Source: Caballeronia sp. dw_19 (GTDB taxonomy: Bacteria > Pseudomonadota > Gammaproteobacteria > Burkholderiales > Burkholderiaceae). Taken from it: a stretch of DNA of 64,000 bases. Below the pieces are notes generated by a model. The model did no database searches. It was not told where the DNA came from and saw nothing but the letters and a program-made list of their open reading frames with translations. Below are positions 27,276 to 35,533 of the stretch, piece by piece; the stretch's first letter is position 1, and each line of letters starts with the position of its first letter. A program made the position numbers and the translations under genes. The DNA lies in the NCBI RefSeq assembly GCF_018449515.1, contig NZ_JAAVUQ010000002.1, positions 1 to 64,000 on the forward strand. The letters are read 5' to 3'.

Positions 27276-28745
27276 TCAGTGGCGAGTTCCCGTGCCGCAT
27301 TTAACCGATACCGTCTCAGGCGCCTTATCGTCCTTATTGCCCTTGGCCCGTTTGCTCTCGACCACCCGCCGCGCGAGGACTGCAGCGAATAAAAGCAACG
27401 CCACCGATACCCCCGCCGACACCCTTACCCCCATCACGATCTGCGCGCTTTCCGCCATAACGGAATGACTCGCCAGCGCGCCGAATGCGGCTACGCCTAT
27501 TGCGCCAGCCGCTTGCCGCGCCGTGTTCAGCACCGCCGACGCCGTGCCCGCCCGATCGGGCGCAACCGTGCCCAATACGGCGGTTGTCATCGCGGGGACG
27601 GCGAGCCCCATGCCCGTCGGTATCAGCAAGAAGGGCAACAGCAATGCAACCACGGGCGTAGACGCATTGACGAAAAGGAGCGCGGCAAAACCAGTTGCAT
27701 CGATCAATGCGCCAACGATCATCGGCAAGCGCGAGCCGAAGCGCGCGACAACCACGCCACTCGCAAGGTTCGACAACAGGAACCCCCCGGTGAGCGGCAG
27801 GAACGCGAGCCCGGCTTCCAAAGGCGTATGGCCAAGCACGCGCTGCAGGTACAGGCTCAGCACGAACACCATGCCGTAATACGTGAGGTTCACGCAGATG
27901 CCAAACATTGTGGCCGAATTAAACGTCGGGTCCCGAAACAGCGCAGGCGGCAGCATGGGCGCTGACGCGCGCCGCTCGACCAGCACAAGTCCCACGGCCG
28001 CGAGAAGCGCCACGGCAATGCCGCCGATCACCAGCGGGTGCGTCAGCCCCAACGGCCGGAGCTCGATCATCGCGCCGACGAAGGCGGTCAGCGCAACGGT
28101 CGCGAGCACTTGCCCGGGCAAATCGATACCGCGCGCTTGCTGCTCGGGCTTTTTATCGGCGATCCATACGTAGGTCGCCGCGATGCCTGCCGCGCATAAC
28201 GGCACGTTGACCCAGAAAATGCTGCGCCAGCCGAACGCGGCGATCAACAGGCCGCCCACGATCGGCCCGGCGGCAATCGCCACTGCGCCCGCTGCCGTCC
28301 ACAAGCCCACGGCACGCGCCCGCAGGCCGCCGTCGTGACCGCAAGCCTGGTTGAGCAGCACCAGGGAGTTGGGCAGCATCGCGGCCGCGCCTATGCCCTG
28401 CAATGCGCGTGCAGCGACCAGTTGGGTCGCGTCCGTTGCAAAGCCGCAAGCGGCGGAAGCCACCCCGAACAGCATCAGGCCCGCGACGAACAAGCGTCGT
28501 GCGCCGAAACGGTCGCCGAGCACGCCTGCCGAGAGCATCAGCGCGGCGAAGGCGAGCGCGTAGGCGTCGACGGTCCACTGCAGGCCCGCCACGCCCGCGT
28601 GCAGGTCGCCTCCGATGCTCGCAAGCGCCACATTGACGATGGTGACATCGAGTTGAGAGACCACGAAACCCATGCTGGCCGTGGTGACGATCAGCGCCTG
28701 GCGTGTGCTCAGCCCGGTGCGCGAGGAGATATGGTTCGAGTTCAT
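27276..28745 (-). CDS. MFS drug exporter, DHA2 (EmrB/QacA) type
   Basis: This 489-residue protein has about 14 hydrophobic segments. The first carries SQLDVTIVNVALASIGGDL, typical of DHA2 exporters. Motif A is GDRFGARRLFV and motif C resembles AVAIAAGPIVGGLL. It should export drugs or small metabolites using the proton gradient. No regulator or membrane-fusion partner is adjacent. Confidence 0.87.
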   Translation of the reverse strand: MNSNHISSRTGLSTRQALIVTTASMGFVVSQLDVTIVNVALASIGGDLHAGVAGLQWTVDAYALAFAALMLSAGVLGDRFGARRLFVAGLMLFGVASAACGFATDATQLVAARALQGIGAAAMLPNSLVLLNQACGHDGGLRARAVGLWTAAGAVAIAAGPIVGGLLIAAFGWRSIFWVNVPLCAAGIAATYVWIADKKPEQQARGIDLPGQVLATVALTAFVGAMIELRPLGLTHPLVIGGIAVALLAAVGLVLVERRASAPMLPPALFRDPTFNSATMFGICVNLTYYGMVFVLSLYLQRVLGHTPLEAGLAFLPLTGGFLLSNLASGVVVARFGSRLPMIVGALIDATGFAALLFVNASTPVVALLLPFLLIPTGMGLAVPAMTTAVLGTVAPDRAGTASAVLNTARQAAGAIGVAAFGALASHSVMAESAQIVMGVRVSAGVSVALLLFAAVLARRVVESKRAKGNKDDKAPETVSVKCGTGTRH

Positions 28746-29127
28746 GGAGACCAGCTTATCGACCCGGAGCGTCCGACGTTTCCGTGATTCGTGAAATATG
28801 CATGCACGACTTTTCGGGAGCCGTGCGCGCCCTTGTGCGCCCGCTTAAAACACCTGAAATGGCTTCCGGGCAACACTTGTTCGAAAGTGTCTGACGCCGT
28901 TACGTGTCGGCACAAACAGTGACTTCGCGAGACATATTGAAAGCATTTGTGACGATCCGGCGACCGAGATTAAGAGTTTTCCGATGGATCAACCCGGTAC
29001 CGCTCTGCAGAATTCGCGCGTCTAAAGCGGTCTCGTGGAGCCTCATGAGGCCCTCTTTGGTGTCTTCAATAACGTTATTTCAGTACGTCCCGAAGTCACC
29101 GTTTGCAGGTTCACGGGTCTCGCTATC
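28746..29127. other. 382-base intergenic region
   Basis: No gene is supported here. It separates the divergent MFS exporter from the response-regulator remnant. Confidence 0.5.
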
Positions 29128-29570
29128 ATGCGCATCGCAATTCTTCAATCCGATCCACAGCACCGCTTCGTCGTCGGCGGAATCATCGAACGGCTCAACC
29201 ATGTCTGCATTCCGTTCAGCGACGGTTTGTCGATGTCGAAAGCGCTGTCCCGTTCCACGGTCGACATGCTGATCCTCGACTGGCATTCCAGCGGCTTGTC
29301 CGGGCTCGACCTCCTGAAGTCGATGCGCTCGGGCATCGGCGAGCGTGTGCCGGTCATGTTCGTCTCGGCGGATGGCGGCGAGAGCAACGTGGTGCGTGCG
29401 CTGACCGCGGGCGCCGACGACTTCGTCACTCATCCCGTGCGTTCCGCCGAGTTCGGGGCACGCGTACAAGCGCTGCTGCGGCGGGCGTATCCGGCGAACA
29501 CTGCCGCCATCACGGAACTGGGCCCGTATCGCTTCGGTATGAGCCAAGTCATGAGCGCCTTATTTGACGG
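29128..29570 (+). pseudogene. Response regulator cut by prophage insertion
   Basis: The receiver domain is intact from MRIAILQSDPQHRF. Asp9 is in the acidic pocket, Asp51 is the phosphorylation site (LILDWHSSGLSG) and Ser80 is the switch residue (VSADGG). The usual Lys before the conserved Pro is His102 (THPVR). After the linker (ELGPYRF, then LFDG) the expected OmpR-type winged helix is missing: the frame runs on to a stop at 29847 but through the antisense of the integrase gene. The prophage therefore replaced the DNA-binding half. A stable truncated receiver might still be made. Confidence 0.8.
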
Positions 29571-29613
29571 GCCTCCGCGAGCGCGTTCAAAGTTGATCCA
29601 AAATTATTCCAAA
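29560..29613. other. Prophage left attachment site (attL) region
   Basis: Similarity to response regulators ends at about 29568 and the integrase stop is at 29614, so the crossover core lies between. The exact core cannot be defined without attR, which is outside the window. No tRNA gene is present. Confidence 0.65.
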
Positions 29614-30708
29614 TCAATGTGTGCCGGTTTTCACCTCGATCCACTGTTGGCCTCGCACGTCGGTGTAGAGTTCGGTCATCGCGGCAGTGCTGTGTCCAAG
29701 GATCGCTTGTGCGAAGTCGGCGCCGTTTTGCTCTTTGTGCAGGCGCGCGGAGAGAGATCGAATCTCGTGGAACGATGTTGGCTCCAATCCTTCCGGAGGC
29801 ACGTATTCCGAAGCGGCTCGCGCGCGTCGCAGCGCATTCCCGATTGATTTTTGGGAAACTTGCGCGCCACGCTTTGTCTGGAAACCTTCGATCGAAAAAT
29901 GGACGAGATACTGGCTGGCGGCGCGATCGCGGCAGCGCGCGACGATCGTCCCGAGCGTGGTGCCGTTCAGCATCACGCTTAACGGAATCTTTAGGCGTTT
30001 GCCGCCTTTCTTCTGCTCGACCCACAGGAAGCCGTCGCGAGCGTCATCGAAGCGCATCTTCTGAACATCACTGATTCGCTGGCCGGTGATAAGCGCAAGC
30101 ATCATGGCGTTTTGCAGCGGTGTTTCAGCATGCTTTAGGAACAAAGCAAAGTCTGCCTCGGTCATCCGTGCGCGTTTCACTCGAGTCTTAGGCTTGAGTA
30201 CTGAGGCAACTGGATTCTGTCCAACTTTGATCAGGCCATGCTGAATAGCATCGCGGAACACATCCTCCAGGCGCCGCCGCATGACCTTCGCGCTCCACGG
30301 TCCACGTTCCTTCACGGCAGCCTTTATCATGTCGGCCGCGTCCTTTGGCGTGAATTGATCAAGTGCCTTCTCAGATCTCTCATCAGCGCGTATAGCGTTC
30401 AGCGAAGACTTCATGGCGTTCAGTGTGTTTTTCTTGCCTTCCGACGCGTAGTCTTTCTCATAGTCGCTACAGAATGACCGCAGTGTTTTTTTGCTCTCGC
30501 TAGTCGCGGCGACCAGGTCACGATCTTCACGCCGACGCGCCATTTCTAGATTCGCCAGCTTTACTTGACGCTTCGCCTTCTCCAACTCGTAGCCTAGGCC
30601 TACCGTCTTTCCGTTTTCTGGGTTGCGAAACCAGAAATACCCCTTGGTGTTCTGGTAGAGGTTCGTCGGCCAACTACGGCGCGCGGCCTGTCGTCTACGT
30701 GCGTTCAA
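29614..30708 (-). CDS. int: Phage tyrosine integrase
   Basis: The 364-residue protein has an N-terminal arm-type DNA-binding segment (TNLYQNTKGYFWFRNPENGK) as in lambda-like integrases. A SAM-like core-binding domain follows at about residues 75-165. The catalytic residues are visible: Arg in TGQRISDVQKM, Lys in KKGGKRLKI, His-x-x-Arg in SFHEIRSLS, His in LGHSTAAM and Tyr in ELYTDV. It inserts and excises the prophage. Its start overlaps the xis stop. Confidence 0.95.
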   Translation of the reverse strand: MNARRRQAARRSWPTNLYQNTKGYFWFRNPENGKTVGLGYELEKAKRQVKLANLEMARRREDRDLVAATSESKKTLRSFCSDYEKDYASEGKKNTLNAMKSSLNAIRADERSEKALDQFTPKDAADMIKAAVKERGPWSAKVMRRRLEDVFRDAIQHGLIKVGQNPVASVLKPKTRVKRARMTEADFALFLKHAETPLQNAMMLALITGQRISDVQKMRFDDARDGFLWVEQKKGGKRLKIPLSVMLNGTTLGTIVARCRDRAASQYLVHFSIEGFQTKRGAQVSQKSIGNALRRARAASEYVPPEGLEPTSFHEIRSLSARLHKEQNGADFAQAILGHSTAAMTELYTDVRGQQWIEVKTGTH

Positions 30709-30905
30709 AGCATCCTCTCAAGCAAGTCGGCGGTCGCGTCGATATATTCGGCGCTCGGCTCGACAAAGTATGTGCGTCCGACCTTCTTTGGATGCGGACG
30801 GATGCGGCCGTCATGGATCCAGCGAAGCAGGGTGTTGGCGTGCGGCCTATACTTTTCGCCGAAGACCTCGACGGCCCACTCAGATACCGGTATCAATCGC
30901 GCCAT
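30705..30905 (-). CDS. xis: Excisionase
   Basis: This 66-residue winged-helix protein starts at the ATG at 30905 behind GGAAGG (MARLIPVSEWAVEVFG). It has RPHANTLLRWIHDGRI as recognition helix and GRTYFVEPSAEYI as wing. Excisionases bend attachment DNA and steer integrase toward excision. Its stop and the integrase start overlap (ATGA). Confidence 0.85.
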   Translation of the reverse strand: MARLIPVSEWAVEVFGEKYRPHANTLLRWIHDGRIRPHPKKVGRTYFVEPSAEYIDATADLLERML

Positions 30906-30965
30906 GCTTCCTTCCAAGGTGAGTTGCTGTGATGCGCAATAGCGCGTCCGCGTCTATATGCTGCT

Positions 30966-31088
30966 TCAATCTTTTTGCTCTCGGCACCAATCGCAGTCGC
31001 GCGCCGGCGTGACGCCATGCGGACAGGGTTTATGCGCGTCTTCGTATGCGCGCTCTGGTTCGTCCCAGCTATCTTCATCAGGTGCCAT
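30966..31088 (-). CDS. Tiny putative zinc-binding phage protein, 40 aa
   Basis: The ATG at 31088 follows GGGGAATTC. The 40 residues are acidic at first (MAPDEDSWDEPERAYED) and end with CPHGVTPARDCDWCREQKD. The Cys/His spacing (C-x-H, then C-x2-C) could hold one zinc ion. It lies within the leftward early operon. A competing frame at 30893-31078 looks non-coding. Confidence 0.55.
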   Translation of the reverse strand: MAPDEDSWDEPERAYEDAHKPCPHGVTPARDCDWCREQKD

Positions 31089-31124
31089 TGAATTCCCCGT
31101 TGCCCCGCTAGTAGCGGGAGTTAC

Positions 31125-31682
31125 TCAGCCTAGCCGTTTAAATTCGATGACCCATACCGACGGGTCAGTGTCCCAGCCATAGCCGCGTGCGGCGTTGAGG
31201 CGGTCCCACAACGAGCGATACCAATCGAGCGGCCAAGTGGCATCCTCCGGACAGCCTTCGGCCCATGCATCGTCCTCGCTGATGTCCTGCAGCCGCTCGA
31301 CGCGCACGCCGGTAACTTCCAGGAGGATGCGCGACACCCAGCGCGGCATATGAATCGACGGACGCCACACCGGCTGCTTTGCCTCGTACGGGCGCAGGCC
31401 GTCTGCGGCGTACACCAAGGTGCCGTGTTCGCGGGCCTCCTCGACGTCCAGATCGTCAGGTTTCAGATAAGGACCACGCTGAACCCGGTAGTCGTCGCAA
31501 TACCAGGTCTCCCGCACCCACAGGTTCTGTCCTTCGCTGTATGGGCAGCAAGCGGCCTTTGGGCCTAACGCCCGAGCGTCGACAATGCCGGCTGTTTTGA
31601 TAACGCGCCGCGTTTGCGTCTTGCTGCCGTCGAGCAACGCGCGCACCATGGCGCCGCTGAATAAAATCGGGCCCTCTTTCAT
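31125..31682 (-). CDS. Conserved phage protein with KTQTRR motif
   Basis: The start is taken at the ATG at 31682 (ribosome site GGAGCGGAG), giving 185 residues. It begins MKEGPILFSGAMVRALLDG and then KTQTRRVIK, a phage and prophage protein family seen widely in proteobacteria. The family has an ASCH/PUA-like beta-barrel look (LWVRETWY, WRPSIHMPRW). Its biochemical role is not known to me. A GTG at 31706 overlapping the upstream stop is an alternative start. Confidence 0.75.
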   Translation of the reverse strand: MKEGPILFSGAMVRALLDGSKTQTRRVIKTAGIVDARALGPKAACCPYSEGQNLWVRETWYCDDYRVQRGPYLKPDDLDVEEAREHGTLVYAADGLRPYEAKQPVWRPSIHMPRWVSRILLEVTGVRVERLQDISEDDAWAEGCPEDATWPLDWYRSLWDRLNAARGYGWDTDPSVWVIEFKRLG

Positions 31683-31702
31683 CTCCGCTCCCTCTGCTGT
31701 GG

Positions 31703-32290
31703 TCACTTCAGTTCTTTCTCGGCCTCGGCCAGAGCGGCATTTAGCTCCGTCATGGCATCGTGCGATCCGCCCTTGTCGGGATGGGCAGAACTAGCGAGCC
31801 GCCTGTATGCAGCCCGAACAATCTCCATGTTCCGCTCACCGGCATGGAGTCCAAGCGCCTCGCGCCACGTGCGTTTGGCCTCGGGTGACGGCAACGCCGT
31901 GAATCCTGTGAACGCCGCCTTCATCATGTCGCCGGTTCCCCACCGAGCAATCCCGCGCAGCGCGTCGATTGTCTTCACGATGGCCTGCATGTTGTGCTCG
32001 ACCCAATCCCATCGATCGCACGCGAAGCTCATCGACTGGCCGTCATAGCTGAAATACACGGCAACGCCTTCGTCCTCGATCTTCTTGTAAGTCGCGTAGG
32101 GCAAGCCGTCCTGGCGCAGCGGGATATTCGTCGAGATGACCAGGTTACGGCCACCGAGCCGGCGCACCTCGGCAATCAGTTCATCACGTGCCAAGGCGAA
32201 CGAGGTTTCGAACTTCGCGCGTGCCCGGCGGTAATGCTCGGTCCGCTTGCGGCCGGTCGGCCAATGCAGCGGGTATGCGGTGATAGTCAT
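31703..32290 (-). CDS. Phage protein with C-terminal J-domain
   Basis: The start is taken at the ATG at 32290, giving 195 residues. Residues about 1-130 are an unknown domain beginning MTITAYPLHWP and TEHYRRARAKFET. The last 60 residues are a J-domain-like helical hairpin with the HPDKGG motif (SSAHPDKGGSHDAM). J-domains stimulate Hsp70 ATPase activity, so the protein may recruit host DnaK to a phage process. It belongs to the leftward early operon. Confidence 0.75.
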   Translation of the reverse strand: MTITAYPLHWPTGRKRTEHYRRARAKFETSFALARDELIAEVRRLGGRNLVISTNIPLRQDGLPYATYKKIEDEGVAVYFSYDGQSMSFACDRWDWVEHNMQAIVKTIDALRGIARWGTGDMMKAAFTGFTALPSPEAKRTWREALGLHAGERNMEIVRAAYRRLASSAHPDKGGSHDAMTELNAALAEAEKELK

Positions 32291-32408
32291 ATCGGTTTCA
32301 TTCTCCCTTCCCAACTTGTAAGAGGAGCTTGCACGTTCCCGCTTCGTTGATGCGCAATAGCATCTATGTGCTGCGTCATGCTAGGATTACCCCACGAGCG
32401 AGGGTGGA

Positions 32409-32627
32409 ATGCAGACAGAATTTCGCATTGGATCTCATAAGTACGTGTGCAGCGCTGTGCCGCTGATCCGCGGACGTTGGCGGGCTAGCATCACTCACAC
32501 TGACCATTCAGTAGTGCCGCCTAAAGAAACCCGATTCGAGATCGCTGTAGTTCATCAAAACGAAGACCAGGCAGTTGCCCACGCAGAAACGATCGCTACC
32601 GGTATGGCAAGAAAGCACATCGGATAG
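32409..32627 (+). CDS. Hypothetical phage protein, 72 aa, opposite to its neighbours
   Basis: The ATG at 32409 follows GAGGGTGGA. The chain has strands (EFRIGSHKYVCSAVPL, RWRASITHTDH) and a C-terminal helix DQAVAHAETIATGMARKHIG. It is the only rightward gene inside the leftward early operon, so it probably has its own promoter. The function is unknown. Confidence 0.6.
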   Translation: MQTEFRIGSHKYVCSAVPLIRGRWRASITHTDHSVVPPKETRFEIAVVHQNEDQAVAHAETIATGMARKHIG

Positions 32628-32690
32628 GTTCAAGAAGCTCGCCGAAAACTGTCATCCAAGACGCTGTCGAGTCGAACGAAGTCTCAAACT

Positions 32691-32891
32691 TCATAGTTCC
32701 CTCGCAAAGCTAGCGTGACGATCTACTTCATTCCAACCACCACAACGGCATCTGTATTGCTCGCCTCGCGGGGTGCCGTCGTCTTCGCCGTCCTCGACGC
32801 CGATGATGTTCTTGCGGTGGCCGCACTTGATAACCCAGTCGCCACCGTCCTTGCTGAACCGCTTTGCGACGTGAAATTCATCGAGGGTCAT
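32691..32891 (-). CDS. Small zinc-ribbon-like phage protein, 66 aa
   Basis: MTLDEFHVAKRFSKDG leads into VIKCGHRKN and YRCRCGGWNEVDRH, with Cys and His residues spaced like a small zinc ribbon. The start overlaps the stop of the upstream gene (ATGA). The role is unknown. Confidence 0.65.
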   Translation of the reverse strand: MTLDEFHVAKRFSKDGGDWVIKCGHRKNIIGVEDGEDDGTPRGEQYRCRCGGWNEVDRHASFAREL

Positions 32892-33463
32892 TTTGGATCT
32901 CCGCCCATAGACGATGCAAGGAGGGCATCAAGCGCAACGTCTAACTTTTCGCCGCCATCTACGAACGCATTGTGCAAATCCGCCTCAGGACCAAAATCAC
33001 CGAAACCCGCGCGAATCAGCCTATATCTCGCCGCACATCGCTGATCATCCGTCAGCACGTTCGCGGCGGGACTGGCAGGGGCGGCGTCTTTCTCCGCTGC
33101 GATATAACCAGCCGTGTAACCAGCGTGCCATTCGTCGGTATTGGCTACTGGCGCGCTTCCAGTGGTCGGAGCGGTGGAGATCCAACGGATTTCCTCACGG
33201 ACGTTGGAGAGCATCTCCTGTTCGGCCGCATCGAGATCGGCATTGGTTACGCAATCCGACATTTCGCCGTTATACGGACGCCGGAACCGTTCGATGACGT
33301 TTCGATAGATATTGAAGGCATCTACGACGCCGGCGAGATTCCCATACTTCTTTTCGTGCGCTTCACGCATTTTCTTAGCGTACGGATGCTCGTTTTCAGG
33401 CGGCTTGCGCCATCCCGGAAGCTCGCCTGCCGCTTGGTCCGAGATCGGTGAGGGGGTGGTCAT
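32888..33463 (-). CDS. Hypothetical phage early protein, 191 aa
   Basis: The protein is a soluble mosaic. The N-terminal part has the PYAKKMREAHEKKYG helix, the middle has DLDAAEQEMLSNVREEIRWI, and the end has CAARYRLIRAGFGD followed by HNAFVDGGEKLDVALDALLAS. Both ends overlap neighbouring genes by four bases, so it is translationally coupled in the early operon. No enzyme motif is seen. Confidence 0.65.
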   Translation of the reverse strand: MTTPSPISDQAAGELPGWRKPPENEHPYAKKMREAHEKKYGNLAGVVDAFNIYRNVIERFRRPYNGEMSDCVTNADLDAAEQEMLSNVREEIRWISTAPTTGSAPVANTDEWHAGYTAGYIAAEKDAAPASPAANVLTDDQRCAARYRLIRAGFGDFGPEADLHNAFVDGGEKLDVALDALLASSMGGDPK

Positions 33464-33651
33464 TTCGTTACTCCTGTTCGAGTTATCTGTCCGTCGCCAA
33501 CGCGCAGCGTCACCACTAGACCGGATCGGGCTGCAACCAGGCTCATGACCGTTTCAAACACGGCGTGCTCAAGCTGTGCGCTCGGTTTTGCGGATGAGCA
33601 ATACGCATCTATCGCGCGGTGAGCGGCGCGGCCTAGTGGATCGGCGGTCAT
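33460..33651 (-). CDS. Hypothetical phage early protein, 63 aa
   Basis: A short helical N-terminus (GRAAHRAIDAYCSSAKPSAQLEHAV) precedes two or three strands (LVVTLRVGDGQITRTG). It is immediately followed by, and overlaps, the next gene. The function is unknown. Confidence 0.6.
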   Translation of the reverse strand: MTADPLGRAAHRAIDAYCSSAKPSAQLEHAVFETVMSLVAARSGLVVTLRVGDGQITRTGVTK

Positions 33652-34011
33652 TTACAAAAGCTCCATTTGTTCGAACGGCATGCCGGGCCAGAAGAACCAG
33701 CCTTTGATTGCGTTCTCGCGCCATGGGATAACCTGAAAATTGTGCGGCGCATGCAAACCGCAAACGATCTTTCCGTCAAGCGGCACGATGTGATCGACGA
33801 CATGCAACACCCCCGTTTCGCGCGTAAGGCGCTTTGCTTCGCGATAGAACGGGCGAATATCAGCCAAGCGCACCCACGGCGGCATCGCACGCCGCTCACG
33901 CATGCGCCGGCGGCGCCCGGCCGTCTTGCCGGAAACAATCAGCGGAGCGCGGCGCTTTACAGGCACGAACAACGGTCCGGCGTGGTGGCCGCCGATCAGA
34001 TCGAGTGGCAT
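33652..34011 (-). CDS. HNH-family endonuclease-like phage protein
   Basis: This 119-residue protein is basic at the N-terminus. It ends with the HNH core: VVDHIVPLDGKIVCGLHAP, then HNFQVIPWRENAIKGW. The first His and the later Asn/His positions are present. Such proteins nick or cut DNA using one metal ion. It starts next to the ThiF stop and ends next to the 63-residue gene, inside the early operon. Confidence 0.75.
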   Translation of the reverse strand: MPLDLIGGHHAGPLFVPVKRRAPLIVSGKTAGRRRRMRERRAMPPWVRLADIRPFYREAKRLTRETGVLHVVDHIVPLDGKIVCGLHAPHNFQVIPWRENAIKGWFFWPGMPFEQMELL

Positions 34012-34012
34012 C

Positions 34013-34741
34013 TCAGTTATCCACAGGCAACGGCCGGACGTGCCCAGTCTTCAGGTTGACGAATGCGCCGCACCAGCTGAGACGGCCGTGCCGGAAAAAC
34101 TCCCACAGGATCCCGAGCGCCGGCGTCACGATCGCCTGATTGATGAAGAGTTCTTGCCGCTCGAGCGCTTCGGCCAGCCCGCAACTCGGCGTGTCATCTT
34201 CCGGGATCGTCGTATCGATCAATTCGGGCAGCACCGCATAAGGCCAACGCAGCGGCGTACTGCCATCCTCGACGGTCGACTTGTTATGCCCGAATATCAC
34301 CTGGCCATCGCTCGCCCGATTTCCCAGATCCATCACATACCCGGCCGCGCGAGAAAGGGCCGGCTCAAGCTTTGCCCGAGCAGCTGCGCTGTCGACACAC
34401 ATAATTGCGATGCCCGGGCCCACGTGAATCACCTCTTGCAAGCTGGCCGGAATTGGACGCGCATGCCAGTCGAGTCCGAAGAAGGCATTCAACCGGTGCA
34501 CAAGTACGACGCTCTTGTACTGGCCAACATCGGCCGGGCTGAACATCTGGCGGCCGATGTTCGCCTCGCTGACCGTGTCGCCGTCGAAAGCCGTCACGTG
34601 CAAGCCGGGATGCCCGAGCGCCGTAAGCGCGTGATTGAGCCGCGCCAAACCAGTGAGCATCTGCGAGCCATTGCCGCCGCACCCGATCAGCGCGATGTTC
34701 ACGCGCCGGTCGAGGAAATGCGCGGGCGTTATGTGCGTCAT
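34013..34741 (-). CDS. PRTRC system ThiF/E1-like protein
   Basis: The start is the ATG at 34741, which overlaps the stop of PRTRC protein A; this gives 242 residues. The Rossmann nucleotide motif ALIGCGGNGSQML is near residue 16 and FDGDTVSEANIGRQMF near residue 51, as in ThiF/MoeB/E1 adenylating enzymes. A Cys lies in TPSCGLAEALERQELF, at the place where E1-like proteins often carry their thioester Cys. Expected chemistry is adenylation of a small protein's C-terminus. It is the last gene of the cassette. Confidence 0.88.
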   Translation of the reverse strand: MTHITPAHFLDRRVNIALIGCGGNGSQMLTGLARLNHALTALGHPGLHVTAFDGDTVSEANIGRQMFSPADVGQYKSVVLVHRLNAFFGLDWHARPIPASLQEVIHVGPGIAIMCVDSAAARAKLEPALSRAAGYVMDLGNRASDGQVIFGHNKSTVEDGSTPLRWPYAVLPELIDTTIPEDDTPSCGLAEALERQELFINQAIVTPALGILWEFFRHGRLSWCGAFVNLKTGHVRPLPVDN

Positions 34742-35529
34742 GCCGGCTCCGGAACCTTGAAGACTGCGGCCGCAGGCACTTTCAACGGAATGAACATGCC
34801 GAGCACGCAAAGGCGGAACGCGACGCTTGGCGTGCCATCGGCATCGAGGCCGCCGAGCACCGCGGAGATCTTCACTTCGCCGGCGTCGTCCGTGTCGTCC
34901 TGCAGGCTGAAGTACGCCATTCCAGCGCCGTGACTGTGAATGTCGATCGCAAGCGACTCATTCGGCGCAAGCACTGGCCGATCGAACGTGATCGCGCCCG
35001 GTGTCGCTTCCGACACGTGAAGCGCCTTGTACGCAAGCTCTTGTTTGTCGTGGTCCCATACGATCCACGCTGCGTGCTCGTTCGGCAGCGCACTGCGCGC
35101 TTCCTCGGCGAATGCCTGGACGAAGGGGAGCGCGACGCCGAGTCGGCCGAAAGCCAGTTCGATCTTCGGCTCGATGTCGCCATACGGTGGCCGCGGGCTT
35201 GTTCCGGCATGAGCAGACAAGCGCTGGATTACGTGCAGCCATGGACGCCGCACCTCGACAAAGACGCCTTCGGCCGTCATCAAAAAGCGATGGCCTACTT
35301 CGAGAAGCGGCGCGAACTTGGCGTGCTTTGGCACGGCAACGGTCGGAGCGCTGTCGAACAACGCGATGTCGAGCGGCAGGGATTCGTCATCCTCGGCGGC
35401 TGCGATCGCTCGCGGCTTTGCGCGCGCCAGCTCGTCGGCGACGCCAGACGAAAATTGCTCGAGCGCAGTTGCGATGTCCCGCAACCCGGCTTGCGTGGCG
35501 TTCTGAAATGAAGCGAGTAGCTTGTCCAT
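34738..35529 (-). CDS. PRTRC system protein A (JAMM/Mov34-like)
   Basis: The ATG at 35529, with GAGG upstream, is preferred over the one at 35544. The 263-residue protein has a helical N-terminus (LLASFQNATQAGLRDIATAL). The C-terminal half holds IDIHSHGAGMAYFSLQDD, the HxH...S..D zinc motif of JAMM deubiquitinase-like peptidases. Expected activity is removal or maturation of a ubiquitin-like partner. It overlaps the ThiF gene. Confidence 0.87.
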   Translation of the reverse strand: MDKLLASFQNATQAGLRDIATALEQFSSGVADELARAKPRAIAAAEDDESLPLDIALFDSAPTVAVPKHAKFAPLLEVGHRFLMTAEGVFVEVRRPWLHVIQRLSAHAGTSPRPPYGDIEPKIELAFGRLGVALPFVQAFAEEARSALPNEHAAWIVWDHDKQELAYKALHVSEATPGAITFDRPVLAPNESLAIDIHSHGAGMAYFSLQDDTDDAGEVKISAVLGGLDADGTPSVAFRLCVLGMFIPLKVPAAAVFKVPEPA

Positions 35530-35533
35530 CGTG

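Noticed and set aside
29540..29614. tRNA gene as phage attachment site
   Set aside because: No cloverleaf-forming sequence is present; the site is inside a protein gene.
30893..31078. Leftward 61-codon frame beside xis
   Set aside because: Competes with the better 40-codon frame (30966-31088) that has a ribosome site and Cys/His pattern.
33902..34933. Rightward 343-codon open frame over the ThiF gene
   Set aside because: Opposite strand carries an unmistakable ThiF protein; this frame is Arg/Pro-rich without motifs.
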